From an uncultured Bacillota bacterium (GTDB lineage Bacteria > Bacillota_I > Bacilli_A > RFN20 > CAG-826): 64,000 nucleotides of DNA. Of this stretch, positions 33,653 to 42,793 are shown piece after piece. Position numbers and translations under genes: made by a program. The stretch is taken from positions 54,887 to 118,886 of the forward strand of contig CASEPN010000001.1 in the NCBI GenBank assembly GCA_949289845.1. The letters are read 5' to 3'. How positions within the stretch are numbered: position 1 is the first letter of the stretch; each line of letters opens with the position of its first letter. The notes beneath the pieces were generated by a model. That model was not told where the DNA came from. It made no database searches and saw nothing but the letters and a program-made list of their open reading frames with translations.

Positions 33653-36600
33653 ATGGATTTCGAGAGCATCGCCGCAGCCGTCCAGGACTACCTTCCGATT
33701 GGGCTCATCATTCTCTTCGCCCTTCTGGTCGTTTGCGTCATTTATTCCGCCTTCCGCGGCTTCTTCCGCGGGTGGCGCTACGGGACATACCACCTCATCA
33801 TGACCGTCGGCTTCGCTCTCCTCGCCCTCTTCACACTCCGTCCTCTGGTGGACTATGTCGGGAGTTTCGACCTTTCCGGCTTCGGGCTCGAGCCCATAAG
33901 CCTTCCCTTCCAGGATGTGACGATCGTCATCCCCTGGACGAACCTTTCCGCGATGATTCGCGAAGGCGTCACCAGGGTGTACATGGCCTTGGGGACAAGC
34001 CTTGACCCCTCGGAGCTTGCCGCGATCGCGGAAAACTTCTCCTTCTCCCTCCTCGCGGTCGCCCTTCTCTTCGTGGAGGGAATCCTCCTCATCACCGTCT
34101 GGGCGTTCCTCTGCTGGCTTCTCTGGCACCTCATCGTGAAGAGGATCTTCATCCGGAAGAGGAAGGTCCTGACCCCGGAGAAGTTCCAGGAACGCCGGCG
34201 CTACTACAAGAAGAGGTCGCTCTGGCGCCTTCGTCCGGACGGGAAGTACGAGGTGATGCACCGGAAGGCGACCTACCGGAAGGGCAGGTTCATCTCCTTC
34301 CTCGAAGGCGGGGTGTGCGGCTTCGTCTCCCTCTGCCTCATTCTCTTCCCCCTGAGCTCGATGATGAACGCCCTGGCCCAGGGGTGGGAAAGTGCCTCTC
34401 CCACCGAGGAAGAGGAGAGCCTTCTCAAAGAGAACCAGATGTTCCAGACGATCGACGGCTTCCTCGACGTCTACCAGCAGAGCATCTTCGCCCAGGCCTT
34501 CTTCTCATGGAGCAAGGACGCGCAGGGGGTTACCATCGACACCCAGCTCGTCGACTACTTCGCGACGATGGGGCATGAAGGCTCCGTGAGCTTCCTTTCG
34601 GAGCTCCCCGCCTGGGGGAACATGCTCTCCCTCGTCGTCCAGAGCGGGCTCGTCCCTGAGGATGGCGGCGCCATCGACTACCTTTCCGCGATGTCCTCCG
34701 TCTTCCTGCCCGACATGATCCGCTCGCTTGGGAACTCGGGGCTCGTGACGACGCTCCTCCCGACCGCCCTGAACCTCGTGACGCACCTGGAGGGCGTGAG
34801 CGACTACCTCCTCACCGACGCGGGCATCGACTTCCGTTCCTTCGACTACAAGGTGACGTTCGACTCCGCCGCCGACATCCTCTCGGCCGTCCAGGAATCG
34901 GGCTTCTTCGACGATATCGACTTCGAAGGGGACGGGGCCGGCGAGGCGATGGTGGACAATGCCCTGAGCGGCGAGTTCGACGCCGTGATGGACGAGGCCA
35001 TCGACTCCCTCACTGGGGAAGACATGGAGCTCGTGAACGACCTCCTCGCGACCATCGCCTACGTCATGGCCGCCGAGGAATGGTCCTCGCCCGAGGAAGA
35101 CGTCTACGGCGAGGTCGGCCTTATCGACTTCCTCCCGCCCTTCGACGAGCCGGACCTCGACGGGAACGGGATCCCGGACGCCGTGCCGCAGGAGTTCTTC
35201 GAGATCGACTGGGGGCATGAGCTTGGGGTCCTCTACAAGAACATCGTCCGCGTGAACGCCCTCGAGCCCGGTTTCATCCTCGACCTTCTCTTCCCTGAGA
35301 CCGGGGAGGAAGGGGAAGGGACGGAAGGGCCCGGCCTTCCCGATGAGGGCGAAGGATCGGAGGGCCCTGCTCTTCCCGAGGAGGAAGAGGCGGGCTTCGA
35401 CCTCGCGGAGACTGCGATCGACCTCATCGCCGACCATAGCCAGGAGATGATCTCCATCATCGCCGGGGCGAACGAGGAGGAGGCCTCTTCCTCCTTCCTT
35501 GGCTCCGAGCTCATCTGCCGCGGGATGCCCAAGGTCCTCGAGATGCTCGAGAAGACCCTGAACGAAGGAGGAAACGGCATCGAGGCGGATCTTTCCAAGG
35601 CAATCGGCATCCTCCGCCCTCAGGAAGGGGAGGAGGGCATCGCCCCTTCCATGAAGAGGATCCAGGACGAGATGAGGAGCCTCCTTTCCATTGTTGATTC
35701 CTTCTGCCAGGTGCCCGAAGGGAAGGCTTTCCTGAAGGACATGGAGGGCCAGCCGGGCCTTTACGTCGATCCGGAAGGGAACCTCCTCGGGGTGGAGGAC
35801 GGGCTCCTCGACGCCTTGGACGCCGCGCTAGCGAGGATGGACGACTCCCTCATCGCCACGGAAGTGCTCTCCTCTTCCTTCGACGGGATGCTATCTGGAG
35901 AGGATTCGCCCATTGCCGCGCTTGGCTTCCGCGCCGGGATCGACCTCGGGGTGGAGAACCTCGGCGAGGAGCTCTCGAAGATCGTCGCCGCCTACCGCGA
36001 TTCCCAGGGGCTCGTCTCCTATTTCATGAGCATGGGGTCGATGAATCTTTCCACCGCAGGGCAGACGAGCGCTGTCTTCCGGAGGCTCGCCTCCTACGGG
36101 GACGAGTTCCGCGCCCTCCTTACCGCGATCGCCTCCTCGCCGATCCTGAACCCCGTCATGGAGGTAGACGGGAAGGTCCTTGCCAACCAGAACATCGCCG
36201 GCCTCCTCGAGACCTTCCTCGCTCCTCTTCTCGGGGATGCGGTGAAGGAGGCGTCCGCCATCCTGGAGGATCCCGCCTTCGACATCGCCGGGGAGCTTTC
36301 CTCCATCGTCGGGGTCATCGAGGAGCTGGACCGGCAGGACGCCCTCAGCGTCATCATGTCGGGGACGGGGCTCGGGGACTACGGGATCCTTGATTTCGAG
36401 GAGCTGTTCAGCTCCCTAGGAGCAAGTAGGATCCTATCGCTCGCCGTGAGCTCCTTCCTTGATGAGAATGTCCTCGTGGGAACTTTCCTCGAGGGCCGTG
36501 CCTCTTTCGCGAACATTGAGGACTGGGCCAGGGAAGGCAAGGCGCTCGACCAGGCGCTGGACGGGGCGCGCTACCTTTCCAACCTCGACTCCATCGACTA

Positions 36601-37558
36601 CTTCAACAGCGATCCTGACGCGATCCGCCTGCTCGTGGGAGGGCTGAGCCAGACGAGCCTCTTCGACGTCGATGGGGAGTACGGCTTCTCCAGCTTCCTC
36701 GCCGAGGAGATGATTCGTTGCTTCGAGAACATGGATATCGGGCTCATCCCCTCTCTCTTCGCGGATGCCGACCCCGCGATGGACGAGGACGGGAATCCCG
36801 TCTACACCTTCGAGACCTTCCGCGCGAGCGTCGAATCACTGACTAGGGAGGAGTGGCCCGCGGAGGCCGACACCATCGGGGACATCCTCTACTGCATGGA
36901 GCAGGCGGCCTCGATGACCTTCTTCATCGACGGGTACAACCTCACCTTCGTCAACATCGACTTCGTCGAGCGGGCGCTCGGGCTCATCCTCCATTCCAAG
37001 GCGTTCGGACCCTCGATGATCCCGAACTTCTTCGAGCAGTTCTCCTACTCCCTTGTGGAAGGCGGCTTCGAGGGCTTCGAGCGCTCCAGGACCGACCTTC
37101 TCGTCGGGGACTACCGCGATCCGGAGCACCTTTCCTTCGTAGAGAAGGAATGCGACATCCTTATCAGCATGATCCGCTGCCTCGTCGACCCGGTGTACGG
37201 CTTCGTCTCCGAGGCCGGCACCTTCGAGAACCGCCTCACCCAGGACTATTTCGTGGAGCACCCCGAGATCGCCGTCGGGCTGGTCCGCTATAACGCGGGT
37301 CCGCTTCTTTCCGCGATGGGGGAAAGCGAGGTCTTCCATAACGAGGAGGACGTCCTCGCGGGCAACGTGACTCCATTCGACTCTTTCTCCGACGCTTTGG
37401 AGGAGGCCCTCCTCTCCTTCGCTCCCTCGCCGGACGACCTTCCTGAGGACGTCGAGGACTACGTCGAACAGATCCCGGAGGACGTCTGGGACACCATCGA
37501 GGAGATGTTCCCGGACATCGAGCTTCCCGAGTGGCTCCGCCCCGGGCAGGGGGCATGA
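33653..37558 (+). CDS. Very large CvpA-like membrane-anchored protein, unknown function
   Basis: The 1301-residue protein has four hydrophobic segments within its first 240 residues (about 13-35, 42-62, 130-160 and 220-240). The first pair, with YSAFRGFFRGWRYG between them, resembles the CvpA family. A ~1060-residue acidic, mostly helical region follows, with a duplicated Gly/Glu/Pro-rich stretch at about residues 548-580 (GEGTEGPGLP / GEGSEGPALP). No enzymatic motif is visible. It is the first gene of an operon with an IMPACT protein and an Xaa-Pro aminopeptidase (ATGA overlaps). I infer a surface or membrane scaffold; the role is unknown. Confidence 0.78.
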   Translation: MDFESIAAAVQDYLPIGLIILFALLVVCVIYSAFRGFFRGWRYGTYHLIMTVGFALLALFTLRPLVDYVGSFDLSGFGLEPISLPFQDVTIVIPWTNLSAMIREGVTRVYMALGTSLDPSELAAIAENFSFSLLAVALLFVEGILLITVWAFLCWLLWHLIVKRIFIRKRKVLTPEKFQERRRYYKKRSLWRLRPDGKYEVMHRKATYRKGRFISFLEGGVCGFVSLCLILFPLSSMMNALAQGWESASPTEEEESLLKENQMFQTIDGFLDVYQQSIFAQAFFSWSKDAQGVTIDTQLVDYFATMGHEGSVSFLSELPAWGNMLSLVVQSGLVPEDGGAIDYLSAMSSVFLPDMIRSLGNSGLVTTLLPTALNLVTHLEGVSDYLLTDAGIDFRSFDYKVTFDSAADILSAVQESGFFDDIDFEGDGAGEAMVDNALSGEFDAVMDEAIDSLTGEDMELVNDLLATIAYVMAAEEWSSPEEDVYGEVGLIDFLPPFDEPDLDGNGIPDAVPQEFFEIDWGHELGVLYKNIVRVNALEPGFILDLLFPETGEEGEGTEGPGLPDEGEGSEGPALPEEEEAGFDLAETAIDLIADHSQEMISIIAGANEEEASSSFLGSELICRGMPKVLEMLEKTLNEGGNGIEADLSKAIGILRPQEGEEGIAPSMKRIQDEMRSLLSIVDSFCQVPEGKAFLKDMEGQPGLYVDPEGNLLGVEDGLLDALDAALARMDDSLIATEVLSSSFDGMLSGEDSPIAALGFRAGIDLGVENLGEELSKIVAAYRDSQGLVSYFMSMGSMNLSTAGQTSAVFRRLASYGDEFRALLTAIASSPILNPVMEVDGKVLANQNIAGLLETFLAPLLGDAVKEASAILEDPAFDIAGELSSIVGVIEELDRQDALSVIMSGTGLGDYGILDFEELFSSLGASRILSLAVSSFLDENVLVGTFLEGRASFANIEDWAREGKALDQALDGARYLSNLDSIDYFNSDPDAIRLLVGGLSQTSLFDVDGEYGFSSFLAEEMIRCFENMDIGLIPSLFADADPAMDEDGNPVYTFETFRASVESLTREEWPAEADTIGDILYCMEQAASMTFFIDGYNLTFVNIDFVERALGLILHSKAFGPSMIPNFFEQFSYSLVEGGFEGFERSRTDLLVGDYRDPEHLSFVEKECDILISMIRCLVDPVYGFVSEAGTFENRLTQDYFVEHPEIAVGLVRYNAGPLLSAMGESEVFHNEEDVLAGNVTPFDSFSDALEEALLSFAPSPDDLPEDVEDYVEQIPEDVWDTIEEMFPDIELPEWLRPGQGA

Positions 37559-38163
37559 GCCTCATCCCCCTTTCTGAAGGGCGGGGCGAGATCGCAGTCC
37601 TTCGCTCGCGCTTCCTTTCGCGCCTTCTTCCGATCCACGGGGAGGAAGAGGCGCTTTCCTTTCTGGAGAAGGAACGCCAGAGCAACCCTGGGGCGAGGCA
37701 TGTCGCCTACGCCTTCCGGATGGGAACCTTGGAAAAGGCCTCCGACGACGGGGAGCCTAGGGGGAGCGCCGGGGCGCCTCTTCTTTCCCTTTTAAGAGGG
37801 AATGACGTCGACGGGGGGCTCCTCATGGTGACCCGCTACTTCGGGGGTACGCTCCTTGGGGCAGGGAGGCTCATGCATGCCTACGAGGAAAGCGGCCGCC
37901 TTGCCTTGGAAAGCGCACGGTTCGGGAAGGCGGAGCAGGGAATCGAATGCGAGATGGACGCGAACTACAAGGATTTCGCGTTAATCGAGTCCTTCTCTCG
38001 CTCCCGGGGGATTACCATCCAGGGGCTGGAGTTCGGCATGTCCGTTCGCTTCCTTCTTCGCGGAAGCGCTACAATTCTCCCGGCGTTCCTCGAAGGGATC
38101 CGCCTCCCTTCCCTGAAGCGCCTTGGGGAAAGGGCGGTCGCCCTTGTGGAGGAAATCAGATGA
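37555..38163 (+). CDS. IMPACT/YigZ family protein
   Basis: The 202-residue protein has the two-domain YigZ/IMPACT layout: an N-terminal RNase PH-like fold with the signature DDGEPRGSAGAPLLSLL...DVDGGLLMVTRYFGG and a small ferredoxin-like C-terminal domain. The eukaryotic relatives bind GCN1; the bacterial function is not settled. The ATG overlaps the upstream stop and its own stop overlaps pepP. Confidence 0.92.
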   Translation: MSLIPLSEGRGEIAVLRSRFLSRLLPIHGEEEALSFLEKERQSNPGARHVAYAFRMGTLEKASDDGEPRGSAGAPLLSLLRGNDVDGGLLMVTRYFGGTLLGAGRLMHAYEESGRLALESARFGKAEQGIECEMDANYKDFALIESFSRSRGITIQGLEFGMSVRFLLRGSATILPAFLEGIRLPSLKRLGERAVALVEEIR

Positions 38164-39455
38164 TCGAAGACAGGGAATATCGGGCGAGGAGGGAACGCCT
38201 TCTCAGCCTTCTTGGGGAGGAAAGCGCGCTTCTCCTCTTCGCCGGCGAGGCGAGGAAGAGCTCCGCGGACGACAGCTACCCCTTCGAGCCGAACCGGAAC
38301 TTCCTATACCTCACCGGGATCAAGCAGGAGGGGAGCGCCCTCTTCCTCGTAAAGGAAGGCGGGGAAGGGAAGGAGTACCTTTTCCTTCCTCCGGCAGACA
38401 AGACCAAGGAGAAATGGTACGGGCGGAGGCTGACACCCGCTGAAGGAGCCCATGTGAGCGGCATCCTGAACGTGATGTCGACGACGACTCTGGAGGCCTT
38501 CGTCGAAGGAACGCTCGATCCCTCGATGGAGGAGTTCGGGAACGTCGACACCCTGTACCTCGACCTCGAGCCGGAGCTCAAGATCGCCCCGATGACCTCG
38601 ACGAGGGAGCTTTCCTCGGGACTTAAGGAGAAGTTCCCCCACCTCTCCATCCTCGACTGCCAGAGCCTGCTGACCGCCCTCCGCCTAAGGAAGAGCAACG
38701 CGGAGGTCGACGAACTGAGAACCGCGATCGACATCACGAACAGAGGAATCCTGAGGGTCGCCTCCCTTATTCGTCCCGGACGGAAGGAGTGGGAGCTCGC
38801 GGACGCCTTCCTTCATGAGATCAATGACCTTTCCGGGCACCAGGGGCTGAGCTTCAACACGATCATGGCCTCCGGGCGGAACGCGACGATCCTCCATTAC
38901 CCCGATCCCCTGGGCGAGCTGAAGGAGGAGGACCTCCTCCTCATGGACCTCGGGGCGAGGTACAACTACTACAACGCAGACATCTCCCGCACCTTCCCGG
39001 TCTCCGGGAAGTTCGAGGGGGTCAGGAAGGACCTCTACTCGATTGTCCTCGAGGCAAACAAGATGATCGCGAGGAAGGCGAAGCCTGGCCTCACCCTCCG
39101 GGAGCTGAACCAGATGGTAATCGACTTCTACGGGGAAGTTCTCGTGGCCCGCGGCTTCCTTTCCTCGAAGGACTATGTCTCCGATGTCTACTTCCATAGC
39201 GTCTCGCACTTCATCGGGCTCGACACTCATGACCCCTACGTCCCTGCGGAAGAAGGGCTTAGCTACCGGGACGTCCCCCTTGAGCCCGGGGCGATTATCT
39301 CCGATGAGCCTGGACTATATTTCGCCGACCTCGGTATCGGGATCCGCATCGAGGACGACCTCCTTATCACCGAGGATGGCTGCGAGAACCTTTCGGAAGG
39401 CATCATTAAGGAAATTCCGGACATCGAGCGCCTGATGGCGAGCCGGCTCCAATAG
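38160..39455 (+). CDS. pepP: Xaa-Pro aminopeptidase, M24 family
   Basis: The 431-residue metallopeptidase cleaves an N-terminal residue from X-Pro peptides. It has the aminopeptidase P N-terminal domain (AGEARKSSADDSYPFEPNRN) and the pita-bread catalytic domain, with ligands in MDLGARYNYYNADISRTFP (two Asp), HSVSHFIGLDTHD (His), DEPGLYF (Glu) and GIRIEDDLLI (Glu). All five metal ligands are visible. The start ATG at 38160 overlaps the preceding TGA. Confidence 0.95.
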   Translation: MIEDREYRARRERLLSLLGEESALLLFAGEARKSSADDSYPFEPNRNFLYLTGIKQEGSALFLVKEGGEGKEYLFLPPADKTKEKWYGRRLTPAEGAHVSGILNVMSTTTLEAFVEGTLDPSMEEFGNVDTLYLDLEPELKIAPMTSTRELSSGLKEKFPHLSILDCQSLLTALRLRKSNAEVDELRTAIDITNRGILRVASLIRPGRKEWELADAFLHEINDLSGHQGLSFNTIMASGRNATILHYPDPLGELKEEDLLLMDLGARYNYYNADISRTFPVSGKFEGVRKDLYSIVLEANKMIARKAKPGLTLRELNQMVIDFYGEVLVARGFLSSKDYVSDVYFHSVSHFIGLDTHDPYVPAEEGLSYRDVPLEPGAIISDEPGLYFADLGIGIRIEDDLLITEDGCENLSEGIIKEIPDIERLMASRLQ

Positions 39456-39463
39456 GGCTGTTG

Positions 39464-39469
39464 TAAAAT
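39464..39469 (+). promoter_or_regulatory. TAAAAT -10 element before small ORF / addB
   Basis: TAAAAT is followed 5 bases later by GTG (39475) and 11 bases later by ATG (39481). It probably drives the small ORF and the addB-addA genes behind it. Confidence 0.5.
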
Positions 39470-39474
39470 CAGGC

Positions 39475-39807
39475 GTGGCCATGAGAAGACCCGCCATCTT
39501 GCTTCCAAAGGCGTCGCGAGACGCCTATTTCCTAGTTCCAGGGCATTGTCCTATCAGGCGGCCGCATGTACTTCATGGGGTGGCTGTCGACATCGATCCT
39601 TGGTTATTGTCCACGTTTGTATTTCGGGCCTTTCCGATCCGAAAACATCAAGATGCCGTCAACAATAATGTTCGATGGATACAAGACGAAATAGGGGTGT
39701 CCGCAATTTGGGAACCTATTGAAGACGTTGGCAGAAGGTCGTTTAAGCGGCCCGTCTCCCGGCTTTTTGGGGCATTTGTCATTGAAGGAGGTCCTAGGCA
39801 TGGATGA
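39475..39807 (+). CDS. Small orphan protein upstream of addB (110 residues)
   Basis: An open frame of 110 codons fills the 345-base gap before addB. GTG 39475 is read with the promoter just upstream; ATG 39481 is the alternative. The product is mixed basic/hydrophobic, with no recognised domain and no signal peptide. Its last codons contain the addB ribosome site and overlap the addB start by 8 bases, a typical coupling arrangement. Base use is more AT-rich than in neighbouring genes. I infer a genuine, fast-evolving small gene, but a long untranslated leader for addB is the other reading. Confidence 0.45.
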   Translation: MAMRRPAILLPKASRDAYFLVPGHCPIRRPHVLHGVAVDIDPWLLSTFVFRAFPIRKHQDAVNNNVRWIQDEIGVSAIWEPIEDVGRRSFKRPVSRLFGAFVIEGGPRHG

Positions 39808-42793
39808 ATCTCGCTACTCGTTCCTCTTGAAAGGGGCTAGGCCAGGAAGCGCCATCACCTTGGTCGTGCCTTCCGCGGAGAAGGCGTTCTGGATCCGTTA
39901 CGGGACACTGCATCCGGAATATGACCTCGTTGTGAAGACCGCGCGAGAGATTGAAGGGAACTATGGCTACCTTGCGGCCCCGAATCTTGTCGCAAGGGTG
40001 CTGAAGGATTCCCTGGATGCCAGGAGGAAGGATTCTTCCGGGAAGATCCAGGCGCTTCGCTATCTGGATGCCAAAAGAATCGTTGACATCCTTAGGATTC
40101 CCTTCGGACCCTCTAGTGCCGATGGGACCAGGGACAAGGAACCTTCCTGCCTGTCCTTGTTCGGCCTTGCCAGAAAGCAGAAGCAGTATCTTAAGGAAGG
40201 CCTCCTTGTGGAGAACCTCGACCCGGATTTCGATGTCCGGGGGAGGACCGTCCTCGTCGCCCCTTCTGAGCTTCTTCGTTTTTCGAAGGCCATGGAGCGT
40301 TCTTCCTATCGGAACGTCGCTTCGCTTCCTCTTTCCGTCCCGTCCAAGTCGCATGGGGGAGAAGCCCCAGAACTCTACGTGCGTCCCTTCGCAGATCGGA
40401 TGGATGAGGTCCATTGGACTCTGAACGAGATCGGAGGGCTTTTGTCCCGGCATGTCGATCCCGAGACGATCTTCGTCCATGGGGCCGACGAGGAGGCTGC
40501 CCGTCTCCTCGAGGACTTGGGAACCTACTACGGGATTCCCATTGAGAGGGAAGACCTTTCCCCGTTGTCCTCTTATCCGCTCTATCAGGATTTCCTCCAT
40601 CTGCTCCAAAAGGGAGCGGCCCCAGCCGAAGCGCTTGAACAACTGAGGAAGGACGAGAAGCGGGTCAGCACAGTCCTTGGCTCCAGCCTTATGGCGGAGC
40701 TTGATGAGCTCGTTCGTGATTTCCGTGGAATTTCCAGCATTCCATCCGAGCTTCACGAGGTTTTCCGCGATATTGGCTCGTCTATGGGCATGAGCAGGGG
40801 GCGGAAATATAAGAAGGGAATCTTCCTTCTGAAGGAACCTTCCGCGCCTCCGGGATCCCATGTGTTCTTTATCTCATGCGACCTTAGGACATGCCCTCGC
40901 ATCCATCCCCGGGGAGGACTCCTTTCCGAAGAGGAGAAGGCGCGTCTTTCCATGATGACCGCCGAGGAGGAGGACCAGGAATGGCTTTCGCGCTTCCTTG
41001 CCCTTAAGGAAAGGGGCGATATCGCCGCCGCGAGCTATGCCCAGCGCTCGGAGGCGGGCGCTGGCTTCTGCACGACGCTCCTACCCGAGAAGAGCGGGGA
41101 TGGGGGAAAGGAGCCCAAGCGCATCACGATCGTGGAGCGTTCCCTCGCCGGCCTTAGGCTCCGCTACCATACCCTCCTCGACGAGTACGTGCGCTTCGGG
41201 TACGAGAGCAAGGAGCTTTCCGCCTACCGTCAGCCTGTCCTCCCCACCGCGGAGGACCTCGAGGAAGCCGAGCTCGGTGACATGTACCTCGAGGAAGAGG
41301 TTCCCTTCTCGGACTACAAGTACGAGGAAGCGATCGCCATGTCTTTGGACAAGGACATGGGGAAGCGCATCCCGATCGACCTTGCCAAAGAGAGCAAGCT
41401 CACCGAGCTCCTCTATCCTCTCTTCGAGCTAAAGCTTCTCCCGATTGTTCCTTGCACTGGCTCCCCTAAGTTCGGGGATCCCTACGGGAAGCCGCTCAGC
41501 CCGAGCTCGCTGGAGGACTACTACTCCTGCCCGTTCCTGTTCTTTTCGAAGAACGTCCTGCGCCTCGATCCTTTCGAGTCCAGCTTCTACGCGAGTTTCG
41601 GAAATATCGTCCACGCGGTGTTCGAGAAGCTAGGGCTTTCCTATAGCGGAGGCCCTGCCTTCGATTTTGGGGATGCTTGGGACACCGCCCTTAAGGAAGA
41701 GACGAGGAAGAGGGAAGAGGGAGGTTCGCCCTTGAGCGCCCTCGACCGGCTGCTTCTCCGCATCGAGAAGGAGCACGTCGAGTCCATCGTGCTCGGCTAT
41801 GCCGATTACTTCGACCATCTCGCCTCGCATGGGCTCTATATCTCCAGCGAGGGATCCTTTGAGATTCCTTCTTCCGTCACGGGAGGGGCCTTCGCCCTCA
41901 AGGGAAGGTTCGACGCCGTATTGTCCGTCACAGGGCAGGAAGGCGAGAGGAACTTTGTTGTCGTGGACTATAAGACGGGCTCCTATTCCTTCTCGCTCGA
42001 CCGCTACAAGGCCGGGCTTTCCCTGCAGCTTCCGATCTATGCCTACTGGGGCAAGAAGGATGGGGAAGTCGTCCCTGAGGGCGAGGAGAAGTCTCGAATC
42101 CTTTCCCCAGACGACCGACTGCTCGGGATGTTCATCGCCCATGTCTACGACAGCGAGTTCCCGAGGGAGGCCAAGGGAGATGGGGCGGCCTACCAGGAAG
42201 TCACGAAGAAGCTGAAGTTCCAGGGCCCCTTCGACCCTGCGATCCTCGACTCGCCATTCGTCTTCGAGAAAGGCTCCGCTTCCTGGATTGTAGGAATCAA
42301 GCCCTCGAGCCAGAAGGAAAAGAAGGCGGGCGCTCCCGACTGGAAGATCGCAAGCCCCGGGGAAGTCGACCTTTCCGCCGACCAGATCGAGGCCTTGGCA
42401 AGTCCCGTTGGAATCGAGGAGGAAGGCGGAAGCTATTTGCCTTCCGTCCCTGAGGTCGCCGCTCTCGCGGAGGCCCTCATCTCAGGCTGGGCGTTCCCCA
42501 TCGCCCCTCTCTGCCTCAACATCGACGCGATCGAGGACAAGCTCGCCTCCGAGGGTTCCCTCAAGGATGATGATGAGGACGGGGAGGAAGAGGAAGGAGG
42601 CGACTCCTCGGCTGGAACGGGGAAGAAGGGAAGGAAGAAACTCTCCTTCCTCGCCTGCGACAATTGCTCCTTCTGCGACGTCTGCTACGTGAGGAGGGAC
42701 TACTTCCGGCGCTTCGGCCCGGACTTCCAGAAGAAGGATTTCCACCAGGGACTCGGCAAGATTGAGGTGAGAGGAGGGGACGAAGATGCCTGA
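39800..42793 (+). CDS. addB: AddB/RexB-like PD-(D/E)XK nuclease subunit
   Basis: The 997-residue protein ends in a RecB-type nuclease domain. This has PSSLEDYYSCPFLFF with the first Fe-S Cys (~577), GRFDAVLSV, the catalytic VVVDYKTG near 721, and the C-terminal iron-sulfur cysteines CDNCSFCDVC near 953-962. That split C...CxxCx(n)C layout is the AddB iron-staple. The N-terminal two thirds resemble an inactivated UvrD-like helicase; I see no Walker A. With AddA it resects DNA double-strand breaks for RecA. Start ATG 39800 follows AAGGAGGT by 7 bases. The 5' third is less GC-rich than the rest. It overlaps addA by 8 bases. Confidence 0.88.
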   Translation: MDESRYSFLLKGARPGSAITLVVPSAEKAFWIRYGTLHPEYDLVVKTAREIEGNYGYLAAPNLVARVLKDSLDARRKDSSGKIQALRYLDAKRIVDILRIPFGPSSADGTRDKEPSCLSLFGLARKQKQYLKEGLLVENLDPDFDVRGRTVLVAPSELLRFSKAMERSSYRNVASLPLSVPSKSHGGEAPELYVRPFADRMDEVHWTLNEIGGLLSRHVDPETIFVHGADEEAARLLEDLGTYYGIPIEREDLSPLSSYPLYQDFLHLLQKGAAPAEALEQLRKDEKRVSTVLGSSLMAELDELVRDFRGISSIPSELHEVFRDIGSSMGMSRGRKYKKGIFLLKEPSAPPGSHVFFISCDLRTCPRIHPRGGLLSEEEKARLSMMTAEEEDQEWLSRFLALKERGDIAAASYAQRSEAGAGFCTTLLPEKSGDGGKEPKRITIVERSLAGLRLRYHTLLDEYVRFGYESKELSAYRQPVLPTAEDLEEAELGDMYLEEEVPFSDYKYEEAIAMSLDKDMGKRIPIDLAKESKLTELLYPLFELKLLPIVPCTGSPKFGDPYGKPLSPSSLEDYYSCPFLFFSKNVLRLDPFESSFYASFGNIVHAVFEKLGLSYSGGPAFDFGDAWDTALKEETRKREEGGSPLSALDRLLLRIEKEHVESIVLGYADYFDHLASHGLYISSEGSFEIPSSVTGGAFALKGRFDAVLSVTGQEGERNFVVVDYKTGSYSFSLDRYKAGLSLQLPIYAYWGKKDGEVVPEGEEKSRILSPDDRLLGMFIAHVYDSEFPREAKGDGAAYQEVTKKLKFQGPFDPAILDSPFVFEKGSASWIVGIKPSSQKEKKAGAPDWKIASPGEVDLSADQIEALASPVGIEEEGGSYLPSVPEVAALAEALISGWAFPIAPLCLNIDAIEDKLASEGSLKDDDEDGEEEEGGDSSAGTGKKGRKKLSFLACDNCSFCDVCYVRRDYFRRFGPDFQKKDFHQGLGKIEVRGGDEDA

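Noticed and set aside
32723..34261. Extended CPBP gene starting at 34261
   Set aside because: The extension covers the divergent 1301-residue protein gene. The zinc-ribbon start at 33604 lies 7 bases after a -10 box.
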